A stretch of 64,000 nt of DNA. Source: Rhynchopus sp. YZ270_cl-10 (Eukaryota; Euglenozoa; Diplonemea; Diplonemida; Diplonemidae). The DNA lies in contig OZ037907.1 of assembly GCA_964035575.1 (NCBI GenBank), positions 434,001-498,000 on the forward strand, in the 5' to 3' direction. This document shows positions 31,431-41,136 of this stretch, one piece after another; position 1 is the first letter of the stretch, and each line of letters opens with the position of its first letter. A program made the translations under genes and the position numbers. The notes beneath the pieces were generated by a model. It was not told the DNA's origin and searched no databases. It worked only from the letters and a program-made list of their open reading frames with translations.

Positions 31431-31949
31431 TCATTTCAGTTTGATTAAGGGAGAGGGCTGCGGCTGGTGTTGTTGTTGTTGTTGTTGTTGCTGTTGTTGT
31501 TGTTGGCGGTGGCGGAGGGAGCGAGGGGAGCGCTTTCTTGCGTTCATAACGCAGTCGACGAAGAAGAGAACGAGGAGGGTGAAGGCAGTGAGGATCAATG
31601 GTATAGACCAGACGAGGCGAAGCATGACTCCGTTGCCTTCGAAGTAATTGCGCCCGGAGAATGAGCTCCATGCTTTCCCAGCATACGCATTCACCAGAGG
31701 TTGACAATGTATTAAAAACGCAAGCACCAAGCTCGACAACACCAACAAATGCGGTCGCGACCTCCAAACAAAAAAGCACGTCACCCAAACACACACATGA
31801 AAGCACAGTAAATGTGCAAGCCATTGGTCCCCCCAGTCCACGGAACGTACTACGGCAACCAACGCCTGCCCCAAACCAGCAGCATTTGAGGATTTTACAG
31901 TGGTATTAAATGCAAATGTGCTTCGGACACCCTCAAATACTTCTTCCAT
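31431..31949 (-). CDS. TMEM18: TMEM18-family nuclear-envelope membrane protein
   Basis: 172 residues. TMEM18 is a small multi-pass protein of the inner nuclear membrane reported to bind DNA through its basic C-terminus. Seen here: DWGDQWLAHLLCFH (38-51), matching the family's W..W...L..FH start; a helix (53-63); LLVLSSLVLAFLIHC; VNAYAGKAWSSFSGRNYFEGNG (86-107), matching the conserved N..A...W..FS..YFD..G block; then SIPLILTAFTLLVLFF, and a basic tail. It ends with about twelve consecutive Gln residues (a CAA/CAG-type run) not usual in the family. The start is supported by a short upstream A-rich leader. Family assignment is strong from this pattern; function is by homology only. Confidence 0.88.
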   Translation of the reverse strand: MEEVFEGVRSTFAFNTTVKSSNAAGLGQALVAVVRSVDWGDQWLAHLLCFHVCVWVTCFFVWRSRPHLLVLSSLVLAFLIHCQPLVNAYAGKAWSSFSGRNYFEGNGVMLRLVWSIPLILTAFTLLVLFFVDCVMNARKRSPRSLRHRQQQQQQQQQQQQHQPQPSPLIKLK

Positions 31950-32173
31950 TTTTTTTCTTCCCTCTTCCCCCGCTTTTGTGTATACAAACTGGAAGGGCTT
32001 TTGTTGTAGTAAAATTTCGTGGGGAAAAAAAATAATTAGTCACCTTGATGATCAGCTGCGTGGGTTTAAAAAAAAAAAGTGAAGGTTGATAGTGCAAACG
32101 CCTCAGGGACGCAGGCACTGACACTCCGCGGGTTATCGAACCCGGAGTGTTGCGCTTGGGTGTGAAAAAAAAA

Positions 32174-32262
32174 AAGTAGAGTTGAAATACAAAGCCTTCT
32201 TGTGAAACAGTGTACCTTGGTATGACCGGGGTGGACACCTAACCATGTAGTCCTGATATGTG
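32174..32262 (-). repeat. TACA-stem element, copy at 32 kb
   Basis: GTAGAGTTGAAATACAAAGC, loop CTTCTTGTG, AAACAGTGTACC, then a shortened tail with GTGGACACCTAACCATG. It is preceded at 32118-32148 by a hairpin with ACACTCC/GGAGTGT arms around GGGTT/AACCC. The same hairpin theme recurs at 33660-33692. Confidence 0.55.
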
Positions 32263-32798
32263 AAAAAAAGAGGGAAATAAAAGGGATCAGAGGGGGCAAA
32301 ATTCGGACGTTTTTTTTTTTAAAATTGAATCTATGGAGGGCTTAGAGAAGGGGATATGGGTTGAAGAGTGAGGGGAATATTATGGGGGGGGATTGCTCCC
32401 CTGAGATCAGTGATCAAAGAGCCTGATGACAGTGTGATATATTCCAGCTTCATCCGTACCCGAAATCGACTCAAAAATCGATTTTTTTTTTTTTTAAAGT
32501 TGAGCCCGGTTTTTTGTATCTTTGAGCCTCTCTGGCAGGGCACTAGCTTGGTTTTGGGGAAAATTCCAGAAGTGGGTCGCTTTCCATAAAAGTGGGTCAG
32601 CGAGTTTTTTACTACAGAAGATGGTTTAGCGGCGTTCTACGAGCTATTTTCTCCAATCCCAGCTTGTGGTGGGGGATATTCGCGAAAATGGCCAAAATTC
32701 GGTCAGTGTTGCAGTAATCCACCGAAATGTGCTGTTTGCCCGCCTCACTTTGTGGTCTCTCGGAAAACTACCACTGGTATCTCATCCAGGGTTTTTTT

Positions 32799-32960
32799 TT
32801 GCGGAGCAAAAAATAGTAATATAATATGGCGCGCCGCAGGCGAAAAAAAAAATAGGGTGCAGTGTAAAAATCTAGCTTTTTACACCACAGAGTCACTCAA
32901 CGAACCCTTTTTTGCGGAGCAAAAAAGGAAAAATGGCGCCGCAGGCAAAAAAATAAAAAT
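32799..32960. repeat. GCGGAGCAAAAAA / GCCGCAGGC repeat, forward copy
   Basis: Contains two modules, each with GCGGAGCAAAAAA and GGCGC(GC)CGCAGGC, flanking the short hairpin TGTAAAAATC-TAGC-TTTTTACA. An inverted copy lies at about 46180-46335 in the same internal order. Confidence 0.6.
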
Positions 32961-33361
32961 ATGGTACAGCCTCCTGGGTCCTCCTCTAGACCCTTCCCAC
33001 GTGCAAAACCCTACAGAATTCTCAGATTTTTGGTGGTATGATGGCAGGATGATGGTTTTTGGTCGGGGGGGAAAGCCATTTTCCGTGGGATGATGGATGA
33101 TGGTTAGCGTCAGGCCTGAACAGGCTCGGGGGGAGTTCCCTGTAGTCGAGCTCCCAAAATTTTTTTTTCTAAAATCCAAAATCCAATTTTTTTTTTTTTT
33201 TTTCCGGCTGACCCACTTTTTTTTTTTTAAGTACAGGAAGTGGGTCAGCTGACCCGCTGACCCAGCCAAGCTAGTCCCCTGCTCTCTGGGGTCTCCTCTC
33301 CTGAGGGTCTTTACATCACTTTTTAAAAAAGGTGACCACAATTTTTCAAACAATAGAAAAT

Positions 33362-33438
33362 ATACATGGTGTGGCTGACGACCCCAAAATAGCAGAAAAT
33401 AGCAGAAAGTAGCACCCCCTTTCAGCCACACCAATACA
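33362..33438. mobile_element. 67-bp miniature element with TIRs and 5-bp target duplication
   Basis: The element at 33367-33433 begins TGGTGTGGCTGA and ends TCAGCCACACCA. It is flanked by ATACA on both sides (33362-33366 and 33434-33438). The inside has ATAGCAGAAA in tandem. The same terminal repeat bounds the 3.4-kb element at 58271-61670, also with a 5-bp duplication. Confidence 0.75.
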
Positions 33439-33506
33439 TAGGACAATATATCAAAAATAATGAAATAATGCCCGGTGTATGAGAAAAAAAGAGAAGGAAA
33501 AAAAAA

Positions 33507-33630
33507 GAGTAGAGTTGAAATACAAAGCTCTCTCTCGTGAAACAGTGCACCTTGGTATGACCAGATGTACCGGGGTGGACACCCCAACCATGCAGTCCTA
33601 CTAATCCATTTCGTGGTTTACATCTGATAT
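33507..33630 (-). repeat. TACA-stem CTCTCGT element, full copy
   Basis: Best-preserved match to 26778-26898 including the tail GTACCGGGGTGGACACCCCA, ACCATGCAGTCCTA and TTTCGTGGTTTACATCTGAT. The spacer 31950-33947 consists largely of such repeats, and no gene was found in it. Confidence 0.62.
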
Positions 33631-33947
33631 GGAAAGAGAAGAAAAAAAATACTGCTGGAAGACACTCCGTGTGGGTTAGCAAACCCGGGGTGTTACTTTG
33701 TCACGAAAAAAATAATCTTTTTTCCCCCATATTTTCTTTTTCTTGCATCAACTAAGAGGTGCGTTCGGATCACTCAAAAAACCACACCCCGGGGGGGCTT
33801 ACAGACGGGGTCTCAATACTCCATAGAGTGTGACAGAGATAGGGAGCTCCGGTCTGACCTTTTTTAAACGTTATACCCTCCCGCATCCTTCTTCCCAGTC
33901 GGGGGATTTTTTTTTGTTTTGTTTGCCTTTTTTATTTTTTTCTTTTC

Positions 33948-35457
33948 TTAGACTACAGCTGGCAGGGACTGGTCTTTCTCGAGGTTTATGAGTCTTTGTT
34001 TGTACATCACTTTGAGCTGGCGTTCGATGTTCGCACTGCGGATTTTGAGGCGCGGTTCTTCGAACTTGAGTGCGTCGTGGAAGAGGGGGCGGTAGTGCGT
34101 TGCGAAGGCTTCTTCGTTTCTGAAGATCATTTTCGGATTTTCGGCCCACGCTACGATGATTTTGTTGCGCCGCAACAACTCCTCGAGCGCCATCGCCCTG
34201 CCACGTGCCTCGATGTGTATCATACGGGATTCAGTGTCCTTCTCCTCCTCCAAAGCCCGGAGCGTCTTTTTGGTTTTCGTCAGCTCGCGCTTCATCCTCC
34301 GATTCTCAAGCCTAACAGCAGGGGTAATGATCCACTTCGTCTGTGACCTGGAAATAAAATTGAAAAAAAAAAGGTGAGAAAAACAAACAATAGACGGGAG
34401 GGGGGGAAAAAAATGAGTGTTTCTCAGCGATATTTTGTGGGAATAAAACAGTAGAAAAAAACCCATCATTTTACCAAAAAAAAGGGGGGGGGGGGGGGGG
34501 GCAGTGTTGGCAGGGTTTAATACAGTTGTTTAAAACAGCTGTATTAAACTGTATTAAACACTGTATTAAACTCTTGAGATTTTAGGTTTAATACAGTTTA
34601 GTACAGGTTACTAGGTTTACTACAGAAAAAGTACGGTAAGACTTTCCCCTCACCTTCTCCAGCTAGTTTTTTTTTTTAAAGGTAATATTTAAAATTTACA
34701 CCCGTTCCATTCCATACCAGAAAAAAAAGTGGTGACACACCTGAAGCGGGTGTGCACCGACTTCGACCTCGACGGGAAGGTCGCGTGCGTCATCGCAGAT
34801 GGCGACGCGACCGTCCAGTCGGCGGCAAGTAAGCTGTGTGCTTACCTGGTGGAGGAGAAGGGGAACGAGCACCGTCCCCAGCGCATCGTCTGCGGTGCGC
34901 ATTTGATGTCTCGGTGCATTAACGATTTAATCGGCACCAAGACACAAAACCGCACCGAGGTCGGCAACGAGTTCAACTTCATCCTGAAGTTGGCCAGCGC
35001 CACCGTCTCCTCCATCAGAAATGTCGAGCGTATCGCACGGAAGTACGATGAATTGCAGACAGGGAGTGGACATCTTAGCAAGAAGCCGCCCCTCCCATGC
35101 ATTACAGGAGCCGCATTTGACGAGTTCCTCAAGCACAAGCCCGCATTGCGGAGAAAATCAACATGTGACAGCAGTTAGCAAAGTCAAAAGATCACCCCCA
35201 CTCACCAAAGCCCCCCCTTTACCATGTTCCCTGTACGTACACCCCTGCACTGTACTAAACTGTATTAAACTGTACTAAACTGTATTAAACTGTACTAAAC
35301 TGTATTAAACTGTACTAAACTTTTAGGTGCTGTATTAAACCAACACTGGGGGGGGGGTGCTCGCATACGAAAGGTCTTTCAGTAATTGGGTGTCCAGTAT
35401 GTGCACAAACTCACGGGGTATCGTCGCCAGCAAGGCCTGGACTGGTTTTTTCTTCAT
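33948..35457 (-). CDS. small coiled-coil protein with a hAT insertion in its intron
   Basis: Inferred exons are 35457-35369 and 34347-33948 (162 residues). The 5' site is GTATGCG and the 3' site TTTCCAG; exon 1 ends after two bases of a codon and exon 2 supplies the third, so the frame is kept. The protein starts MKKKPVQALLATIPREFVHI and continues with a basic heptad region (LENRRMKRELTKTKKTLRAL) and a charged helical C-terminus (AWAENPKMIFRNEEAFATHY to MYKQRLINLEKD). No family is recognised. The 1021-base intron would be only about 166 bases without the 847-base hAT derivative and its 8-bp duplication. A further upstream exon is possible. Confidence 0.6.
34494..35356 (+). mobile_element. hAT-type DNA transposon derivative with 8-bp target duplication
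   Basis: The element runs 34502-35348. Its ends are CAGTGTTGG at the left and CCAACACTG at the right, each followed inward by TTTAATACAG-type repeats (many alternating TGTATTAAAC/TGTACTAAAC words near both ends). CAGTG ends and an 8-bp duplication (eight G at 34494-34501 and 35349-35356) are classic for hAT. The inner 34729-35178 keeps a transposase segment (next entry). The rest of the transposase is missing, so this is an internally deleted copy. It lies in the intron of the coiled-coil gene, in the opposite orientation. Confidence 0.8.
34729..35178 (+). pseudogene. hAT transposase fragment
   Basis: About 149 residues with no ATG start. CVIADGDATVQSAASKL corresponds to the hAT segment with the second catalytic Asp, and RIVCGAHLMSRCINDLI corresponds to the conserved RCxAHxLNLxV motif. 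There is no N-terminal BED finger and no C-terminal dimerisation region. Codon use is GC-rich and unlike the AT-rich intron around it. Enough of the core is missing that it cannot act alone. Confidence 0.7.
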
Positions 35458-35916
35458 GATGACCTGCCTTTTTTTTGCGTGTTTTGCTTCCTCTGTGGTT
35501 TTTTTTTTTTTTTGCTTGGGGTGGACTTCGGTGTGGGTGATTTGAGTAATCGACGCGGCGAAAACTAAAACTGAGGGGGTGAATAAAAAACAAAAAAACC
35601 AATGAGAGGAGAGGGAGGTGATTTCTTTTACACTGTAACCTACAAAATGCAGGAGGGACGCTGACTACCAACGGGAGGGGAAAATGGCAGAGTTCAAGTG
35701 AAAACGAAAAGAGTGCAGTGAAACCAAAAGACGGGGCCTGGCTAGGTGGGAGGGTCTGGAAATGCACACAAGAAGGAAAACTAGGCGGCTCGCTAGGTAT
35801 AGCTAGGGATTTGCTTGATTTTTTCTTTTTCTTTTTTTCCTTTTTTTCTGAAAAGGTGAGAAAGCTGCCTTGGGTTTGCCTCCCTGCGCACAATCCAGAG
35901 GGGGTTGGCTACAATA

Positions 35917-36114
35917 GAAAAAGATCGGGTCTTTTGTTTGTGCGCTCAAAGCCGGGAAAACAAAAAGGTGAAAAAATGTGTTAAACTGAAGTACGGTTGT
36001 TGTGGTTAATTGAGTACTCAAAGAAAACAAGCAAGCTTCTGTTTTTTTCAATCCGTTTTGTTTGCCCTGCAGCGCTGCCTCCAATCTTTTTAGAATTGAC
36101 AACAAGTTGTTTTA
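35917..36114. repeat. 190-bp dispersed direct repeat, copy 1
   Basis: AAGATCGGGTCTTTTGTTTG, GGTGAAAAAATGTGTTAAAC, GAGTACTCAAAG and CAATCCGTTTTGTTTGCCCT all recur in the same order at 43877-44084, with about 85-90% similarity by eye. It is followed at 36126-36240 by the CGCTCCCACTGACTACCTGG repeat. The spacer 35458-37085 otherwise shows TTTTAGTGTAG-type words (36310 and 36530) and no gene. Confidence 0.55.
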
Positions 36115-36842
36115 TCAAAAAACACACAAAAAAAATGTTTGTGTGCAAAGCGTGTACTAAATATTCTGTTATATTTTTATCACTGTAATACGCTCCCACT
36201 GACTACCTGGCCGTGAAGAGGAAACCTCTTTGAGGCCAAAAAGATGCAGAAAGTTGTCAACGCACTATACGTACGCGCTTTAATATAATTTTTTCTTGGT
36301 AAATTGTTGGATTAGTGTAGCTGTCATGTAGACAGTCTTCACCGTGTTGTTTTTGTTTTTTTTTTGGTTTTTTTTTTTTTTGGCATCACAAAAATGTATC
36401 TAAAGAATTACATCAAATCAGGTCATTTCTCGTACACAGGCTGGGTTTTTAAGAGATCTCCCCTTGACCCGCGACCCGGTGCCTGCAGTTTGGGCCCGCA
36501 ACTCCCTAAGGCCTTTTCTTGACTGTTCGTTTTAGTGTAGCCACCATTCAGACAGTCTTCGCTATCCAGAAAACTATACCCTATTTTTGAAACTACAAAA
36601 TAATTGTGAAAAACAAAAGATCACTCTACAATTGCATTGATACCCACTAATACACCACTAATCCCGCCCACCCCCTCCCCCTCTTTTCAGAACTTTTGGT
36701 GGTTGCTTTTTTTGTTTTTCCTCTTTTTCCCCCCCATTTGTACCCCACCCACGCTTTTTTGCGTGGAAACAACATCACTCAACCTTTACACACATTGAGA
36801 CCATATTCTACAGAAGTACCCCCCCTATTTAGAGTCGGACAA

Positions 36843-36930
36843 ATAATATTGGCAAAAAAAAAAGTCGCTAATTTGCAAGAAAACCCCTCAAAATCCGCCA
36901 ATATTATTTGGTCGCCATTTTTTTTCCCCA
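36843..36930. repeat. palindromic GGTCGCCA repeat, second copy
   Basis: ATTGGCAAAAAAAAAAGTCG, TTTGCAAGAAAA, CCGCCAATATTATTTGGTCGCC: same order as 3740-3840, with more divergence in the left arm. Confidence 0.45.
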
Positions 36931-37085
36931 ACTGTATATCAAACACACCACACACACACACACACACACACCCTCCTTCTCTCTACCTAGCATGATATTC
37001 TAGCCCCATCAGATTGCTCTGTATTAGGGGTTGGGGTGTATGTATTTCATTTGATTGTCACTAAACCTCACATCGATCCCCTCGT

Positions 37086-39506
37086 CTACTTCTTCTTGCC
37101 TGCCTCGCGAATCACGCCTTCACTCTGAAGGATCTCCTTCGCTACAGTGTTGATATGTCTGAAGCGGTCTGGCCCGAGGTGTTTCCCTCCGTAGTACCGT
37201 GTCACTACCACGATGTGGTCGAGCACTTTCGCGCGTTGTAGAAGGAAAAGAAGATTGTCTGCGGCGCCGCTTTCACCGTCATCATCGCGACCTTCGCGTA
37301 CACGGTCACCTTGAATTCGATAGGCGTAGATCGTTGGGTGCGCTGCTACTGCAATCCGTTTAATGGAACGTAAATGTCTGACCACATTCATCGCCTCCTC
37401 TTCCGACGACACCTTCGCACAATATCCCACAAACTTTGAATGCCTATCCGTGATAGGTTGCCCCTCTGCAATCCGCACCCCCGCCAGCTCCGGAACGCTC
37501 TCCTCCTCTTCCACCACCACCTCCTCCCGCCGCACAGTGTTGCTGCTGTGTACGTGCACCGCGAGCTGCTCCTCCAAATTTTGCTCTGTCCAGTCTATAC
37601 ACTGGTACAGAATGGGCTCCCCACAGTACTCCTCGAGAACCGCTTGTTGCAATCCATTTAACAAATGACCTGGCAACACCCCGCTTGCTGACGCGGCACC
37701 GCAGGAGGAGTCTGTTGTATACTCAATGACTGGAGGAATGTCGGGATACCCTTTAGGGTATGAGAAATGAAGCAGAACAGCAGCAGGGCGGTCATTGAAG
37801 GAAACCTCCACACGGTGGTAGTAGCTTGGGACGGAGGGGTCTGGGTGGGCAATGGGGTTGTCTCCCTGGTAGATTTGCATTAAGGTGTCGATTTCGTCTT
37901 CAATTTCTGGCGTGATTTCGGAAAGTTTTGCTGTAGTAGTAGTGTTGTGTGAGGTAGGCAGCGCAGCGCGTGTGGTGGAAGTATTCGTGGGGCTAGCTTC
38001 AGCAGGAATGTCATGCTCCACGCCATTTGCCGCAAAGAGGTTTCGCAACGCAGCTAAATTCGCATCATCCCGCTTCCGACTCTTCGTGGTCGGTAAGGTA
38101 AGCTTTTTTTTTAGGTCCGTGAATTTGACAGTTCGAGTGATGGTATCGTCATCAACCTTCTCGTGAAACTCAATTTTATGCACCCGGCCGACCTGTTGAT
38201 GGTTGACATAAACGAATACACCACTGATTTCCTCGCTTTTCTGAAAATTTTCAAACGTTTTCTCCGGTTTTTTAAACCCAATGTGCAGGCTTTCTGATGC
38301 GAACTCTACCTCATATTCGACCTTGACCACTTCCTTCACCTTAATGGATTGCTTCACCGCCTCTTTGGGTTCAACCCCACGCCCTCTTCCACGCCCGGAT
38401 TGTTGTGGAGGAGGGTGAGAGTCTACCCCTGAGGGGGTATGGCGGGCAGCAGCCGCAGCTGCACGGAAGGTTTTGTCGGTGTAGAGCCAGCTTTTTTGGA
38501 GCTTCGCCTTTCCGCCTTGCCCCTGTGAGGTGACGAAGAACACACCGTACGTCTTCTGTACACCATCTGCAGCAAGGGGTGGCGCGCTGTCGGGTAGATA
38601 GGCCTCATTGCTGTACTCCGCCTTCCGTCGGTCTTCTGCATGAGATTGTGTTGTAGGGTTGAAGTGAATCTTCTTTTTGCTTTTTGAATGCTGTGCGGAC
38701 CGATGGATCATCAAATCCACTTCGCTCTTAAACGTGTATTGGCAAGGGTGGGTTGCCTGTTGTTGTTGTTGTGGTACTTCAAAGCATTCCTCGCAAAGAA
38801 AGTGTTTTCTTCGAAGATGGGCTCCCAACGCATCACGGTCCTTATAAACAACGATATGACTGTCTTCGCAAAGAAGATCGCAAAATGAACAGGAAAAGTG
38901 CTGTTCCGAGACGTGGTGAAAGAGCTGTTTGAAGTCGTACACCTGAAGGCCACAATGCTTGCATTCGGGGTGACCAAGAAAGTTTTGTTCGTCTTTCGGG
39001 TGATCTTCGTAGATACTGTTGTGCATCCAGATTTCATTGAGGGGCATGATTGGGTGTTCTTTTGGGAAGACTTGTGGACGGCTTGCGAAGCAGGTTTCGC
39101 ATATTTTGCTGTTATGATCGGAGATGTAATGTGCGTTAAGCTCGGCGATGGAAGGGAAGGAGCTGGCAAATGCCTTTGCAGAGGAAGGGCACAGACGGCA
39201 GTTCATCTGCTTCAGCGCTGCGACCCTCCGTTCCGTGGAGTCACTGTCTACCAGAACCTTCTGCCAGCTCGCAGACGGCGTCCGTGGCAGCACCATATCC
39301 ATACCCGGTTGCTGCCCTCCCTGGACAATGTGAAGCAAAGAAGACAGCTGGTTGCACATCATGCACGCATCCTTGTTGACAGACCCGTCCTTATTAGTGT
39401 TCTGCTTGCGTACCCTCAACGCACACTCATAGCAAACCGAATGCTTACAAGACCACACACCCCACAAAGTCACATTATCCTCACAACATATTGGACAAAA
39501 GGACAT
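37086..39506 (-). CDS. fusion of ZNF598/Hel2-type RING zinc-finger E3 ligase with RWD-UPF0029 (IMPACT/Yih1)
   Basis: 806 residues in one uninterrupted frame. The N-terminal RING has C4, C7, C20, H22, C25, C28, C48 and C51; its CPICCED..WSCKHSVCYECALR pattern is that of ZNF598/Hel2, the ligase that ubiquitinates 40S proteins on collided ribosomes. C2H2-like fingers follow (103-131, 136-139, 182-203, 206-235, 238-273), in the order seen in that family. Residues 280-480 are basic and Gly/Arg-rich. Residues 530-650 form an RWD domain (PEIEDEIDTLMQIY, then YPKGYPDIPPVIEY). Residues 680-795 are UPF0029 (SKFVGYCAKV, DDDGESGAADNLLFLLQ, TRYYGGKHLGPDRFRHI), so the second half alone equals IMPACT/Yih1, which blocks GCN1-GCN2. 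Both modules are well preserved. The combination is, to my knowledge, not described. Cytosolic, ribosome-associated role inferred. Confidence 0.9.
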   Translation of the reverse strand: MSFCPICCEDNVTLWGVWSCKHSVCYECALRVRKQNTNKDGSVNKDACMMCNQLSSLLHIVQGGQQPGMDMVLPRTPSASWQKVLVDSDSTERRVAALKQMNCRLCPSSAKAFASSFPSIAELNAHYISDHNSKICETCFASRPQVFPKEHPIMPLNEIWMHNSIYEDHPKDEQNFLGHPECKHCGLQVYDFKQLFHHVSEQHFSCSFCDLLCEDSHIVVYKDRDALGAHLRRKHFLCEECFEVPQQQQQATHPCQYTFKSEVDLMIHRSAQHSKSKKKIHFNPTTQSHAEDRRKAEYSNEAYLPDSAPPLAADGVQKTYGVFFVTSQGQGGKAKLQKSWLYTDKTFRAAAAAARHTPSGVDSHPPPQQSGRGRGRGVEPKEAVKQSIKVKEVVKVEYEVEFASESLHIGFKKPEKTFENFQKSEEISGVFVYVNHQQVGRVHKIEFHEKVDDDTITRTVKFTDLKKKLTLPTTKSRKRDDANLAALRNLFAANGVEHDIPAEASPTNTSTTRAALPTSHNTTTTAKLSEITPEIEDEIDTLMQIYQGDNPIAHPDPSVPSYYHRVEVSFNDRPAAVLLHFSYPKGYPDIPPVIEYTTDSSCGAASASGVLPGHLLNGLQQAVLEEYCGEPILYQCIDWTEQNLEEQLAVHVHSSNTVRREEVVVEEEESVPELAGVRIAEGQPITDRHSKFVGYCAKVSSEEEAMNVVRHLRSIKRIAVAAHPTIYAYRIQGDRVREGRDDDGESGAADNLLFLLQRAKVLDHIVVVTRYYGGKHLGPDRFRHINTVAKEILQSEGVIREAGKKK

Positions 39507-39902
39507 AATAAAAGAGAAGAGATCACAAAAAATAAAATAAAATAAAAAAGGTCTGTGGGAAAAGGGGGGTGATCAGATTCTGATGAAAAAAAAACACAGG
39601 GTATTTTTACAGCGAAAATGGCCGGAATGTGACGGTAAAGGAGTTGTGAGACTCACTGTGGTTTTACCTTAGAATAGTGTATACTTCAGCATCAGGCTAT
39701 GCAGATTTTAGGGGGATGATAACGCCCCGAATTCACTAATTTGGCACGATGTAGTGTTCAAAGGAAAGTCATATGACGCGGATCTAAACTAAAAATGGAG
39801 AAAAAAAGAAAGTCTACTTTTTTCTGTTCAGTTCGTTCAAAAAATACCCCAGACAACCAACTGATCTTGATAACTTGATAAAAAGGAAGACGTATTTTTC
39901 GT

Positions 39903-40107
39903 TGAGCGCAGCGTGGTAGCTGCGCTGAAGAAGGGTGGACACGGATCTCTAATTGGGAGACTCGCTGCACTCACCGCACTTCCGCTTGTATCATCCGATG
40001 GAAAGCTGCCAGGCATGCAGCTGATCTACGCCGGTAGGACGAAAAACTGCCACCCCAAAAATGCAGCTGATCATGCCACAATGGGGGACGACTGTGGTAT
40101 AAGGTGA
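39903..40107 (+). pseudogene. DDE transposase fragment
   Basis: The plus strand reads about 68 residues, including LTALPLVSSDGKLPGMQLIY and AGRTKNCHP. This resembles the strand around the second catalytic Asp of pogo/Tc1-like or related DDE transposases (the usual form is T..P..S.DG..LPP..I..GK). No start and no other motif are present, so it is a short relic. Its GC content contrasts with the AT-rich flanks. No terminal repeats were found. The spacer 39507-40380 shows nothing else. Confidence 0.45.
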
Positions 40108-40380
40108 AATCCTGATGTGGCACAAAGTGAAATGCTGTGAAACGGAAATGGAAAAGTCATTAAGTCAACCGTTAGCTTTCTGTTTGTCTGCTTTTCTAAA
40201 CACACTGTGCGGAAAAAGAAAAAAAAATTGGCGTATTTTTTTTGTTGGCTTTGTTTTGCTGTTGTTACGGGGTTACCCAGTTACCCCCCCATCACTGCTG
40301 AATAGTCTTTCTATATCAATAACTACGGATCGGGATTTTTTTCCCTCTCTTTTTTTCCCCTTCATTTTCTCTCTTCCTTT

Positions 40381-40914
40381 TCATTTCACATAGGCACGGG
40401 TGATCATATTGACCTCAGGGTGTTCTTGGAGGAGCCAGTCGTTTCCCTTTGCTTCGTAGTCCGCTTGGTCCACCCCGCTCTTATCGTCTGGTGTAGGGTT
40501 TCTGCACTTGGCAAGAACTTCGAGACCTTCCCCAAGAACGAGGCCGAAGGGGGTGAAGCCTTTGTCGTCAAGCTTGCTGGAGTTGTCCTCCATATTGAAA
40601 AAGAGCTGTGTGGAGCGTGTGTTTGGTCCGCTGGTCGCAAAGACCAAGGTGCCCTGGGTATTAGAGCCCTTTAAAGGTTCGTCGCGGATGGGCTCTGCCC
40701 ACGCCTCAGTGATGGCAGGATCCGCAGCAATCCCAAACTGCACCACAAACCCCGGAACCACCCTGAAGAAGACTGCCTCATCAAAAAACCCATCCGTCAC
40801 CAGCTCGTGAAGCCGCTCCGCTCCGTCAGGGGATTGCGAGCGGGTGATTCGCACCTCGATTGGCTCCCCCCCATCGATATCAGTTTCGAACACAACAACG
40901 AAGGTGTCCGACAT
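40381..40914 (-). CDS. cyclophilin-type peptidyl-prolyl cis-trans isomerase
   Basis: 177 residues, a single cyclophilin domain with no targeting peptide, so cytosolic. Cyclophilins catalyse rotation of Xaa-Pro bonds. Visible family blocks are FFRVVPGFVVQFG (49-61; the catalytic Arg is R51, with F56 and Q59), TQGTLVFATSGPNTRSTQLF (86-105) and GFTPFGLVLGEGLEVL (119-134). The NTRSTQLF..M and GFTPFG forms resemble bacterial-like and algal cyclophilins more than human CypA, and the Trp that contacts cyclosporin is not evident. The upstream region (40996-41136) is homologous to those of the DUF1399 genes, which suggests shared control. Confidence 0.88.
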   Translation of the reverse strand: MSDTFVVVFETDIDGGEPIEVRITRSQSPDGAERLHELVTDGFFDEAVFFRVVPGFVVQFGIAADPAITEAWAEPIRDEPLKGSNTQGTLVFATSGPNTRSTQLFFNMEDNSSKLDDKGFTPFGLVLGEGLEVLAKCRNPTPDDKSGVDQADYEAKGNDWLLQEHPEVNMITRAYVK

Positions 40915-40995
40915 AGGAGGGCTGTGTGTGTGTGTGTGTGTGTTCTGGAATGTCGTGTATTTGAAAAGTTAAAAGTTGGAGCAGTATCGCAAAAA

Positions 40996-41136
40996 GCGGT
41001 ATTTATGTGTTCTGCGGTGTGTGGTTCGCAAAGCGCGCTATAAAGGAGGGAAAGGGGGTAAGGGAGGTGCGAAAGGTTTTTGTTCAGTGTCTTGATAAAC
41101 AATATTAAACAAGATATGAGAGAATTTCGTGAAACA
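40996..41136 (-). promoter_or_regulatory. shared upstream region, cyclophilin copy
   Basis: Reading the plus strand: GGTATTTATGTGTTCTGCGG, GTGTGTGG, CGCAAAGC, GGTAAGGGAGGTG, TTTTTGTTCAGTGTCTTGAT, AAACAATATTAAACAAGATA, GAGAATTTCGTGAA. The same blocks in the same order lie upstream of the DUF1399 genes. CATAAATACC on the gene strand is TATA-like, and TTCGTGAA contains a heat-shock-like TTCnnGAA pair. It begins about 80 bases before the start codon. Confidence 0.65.

Noticed and set aside
32118-32148. Possible tRNA T-arm (GGGTTCGATAACCC on the minus strand)
   Set aside because: It is part of a long simple hairpin (ACACTCC/GGAGTGT arms), with a related hairpin at 33660; no D-arm, anticodon arm or acceptor pairing can be fitted.
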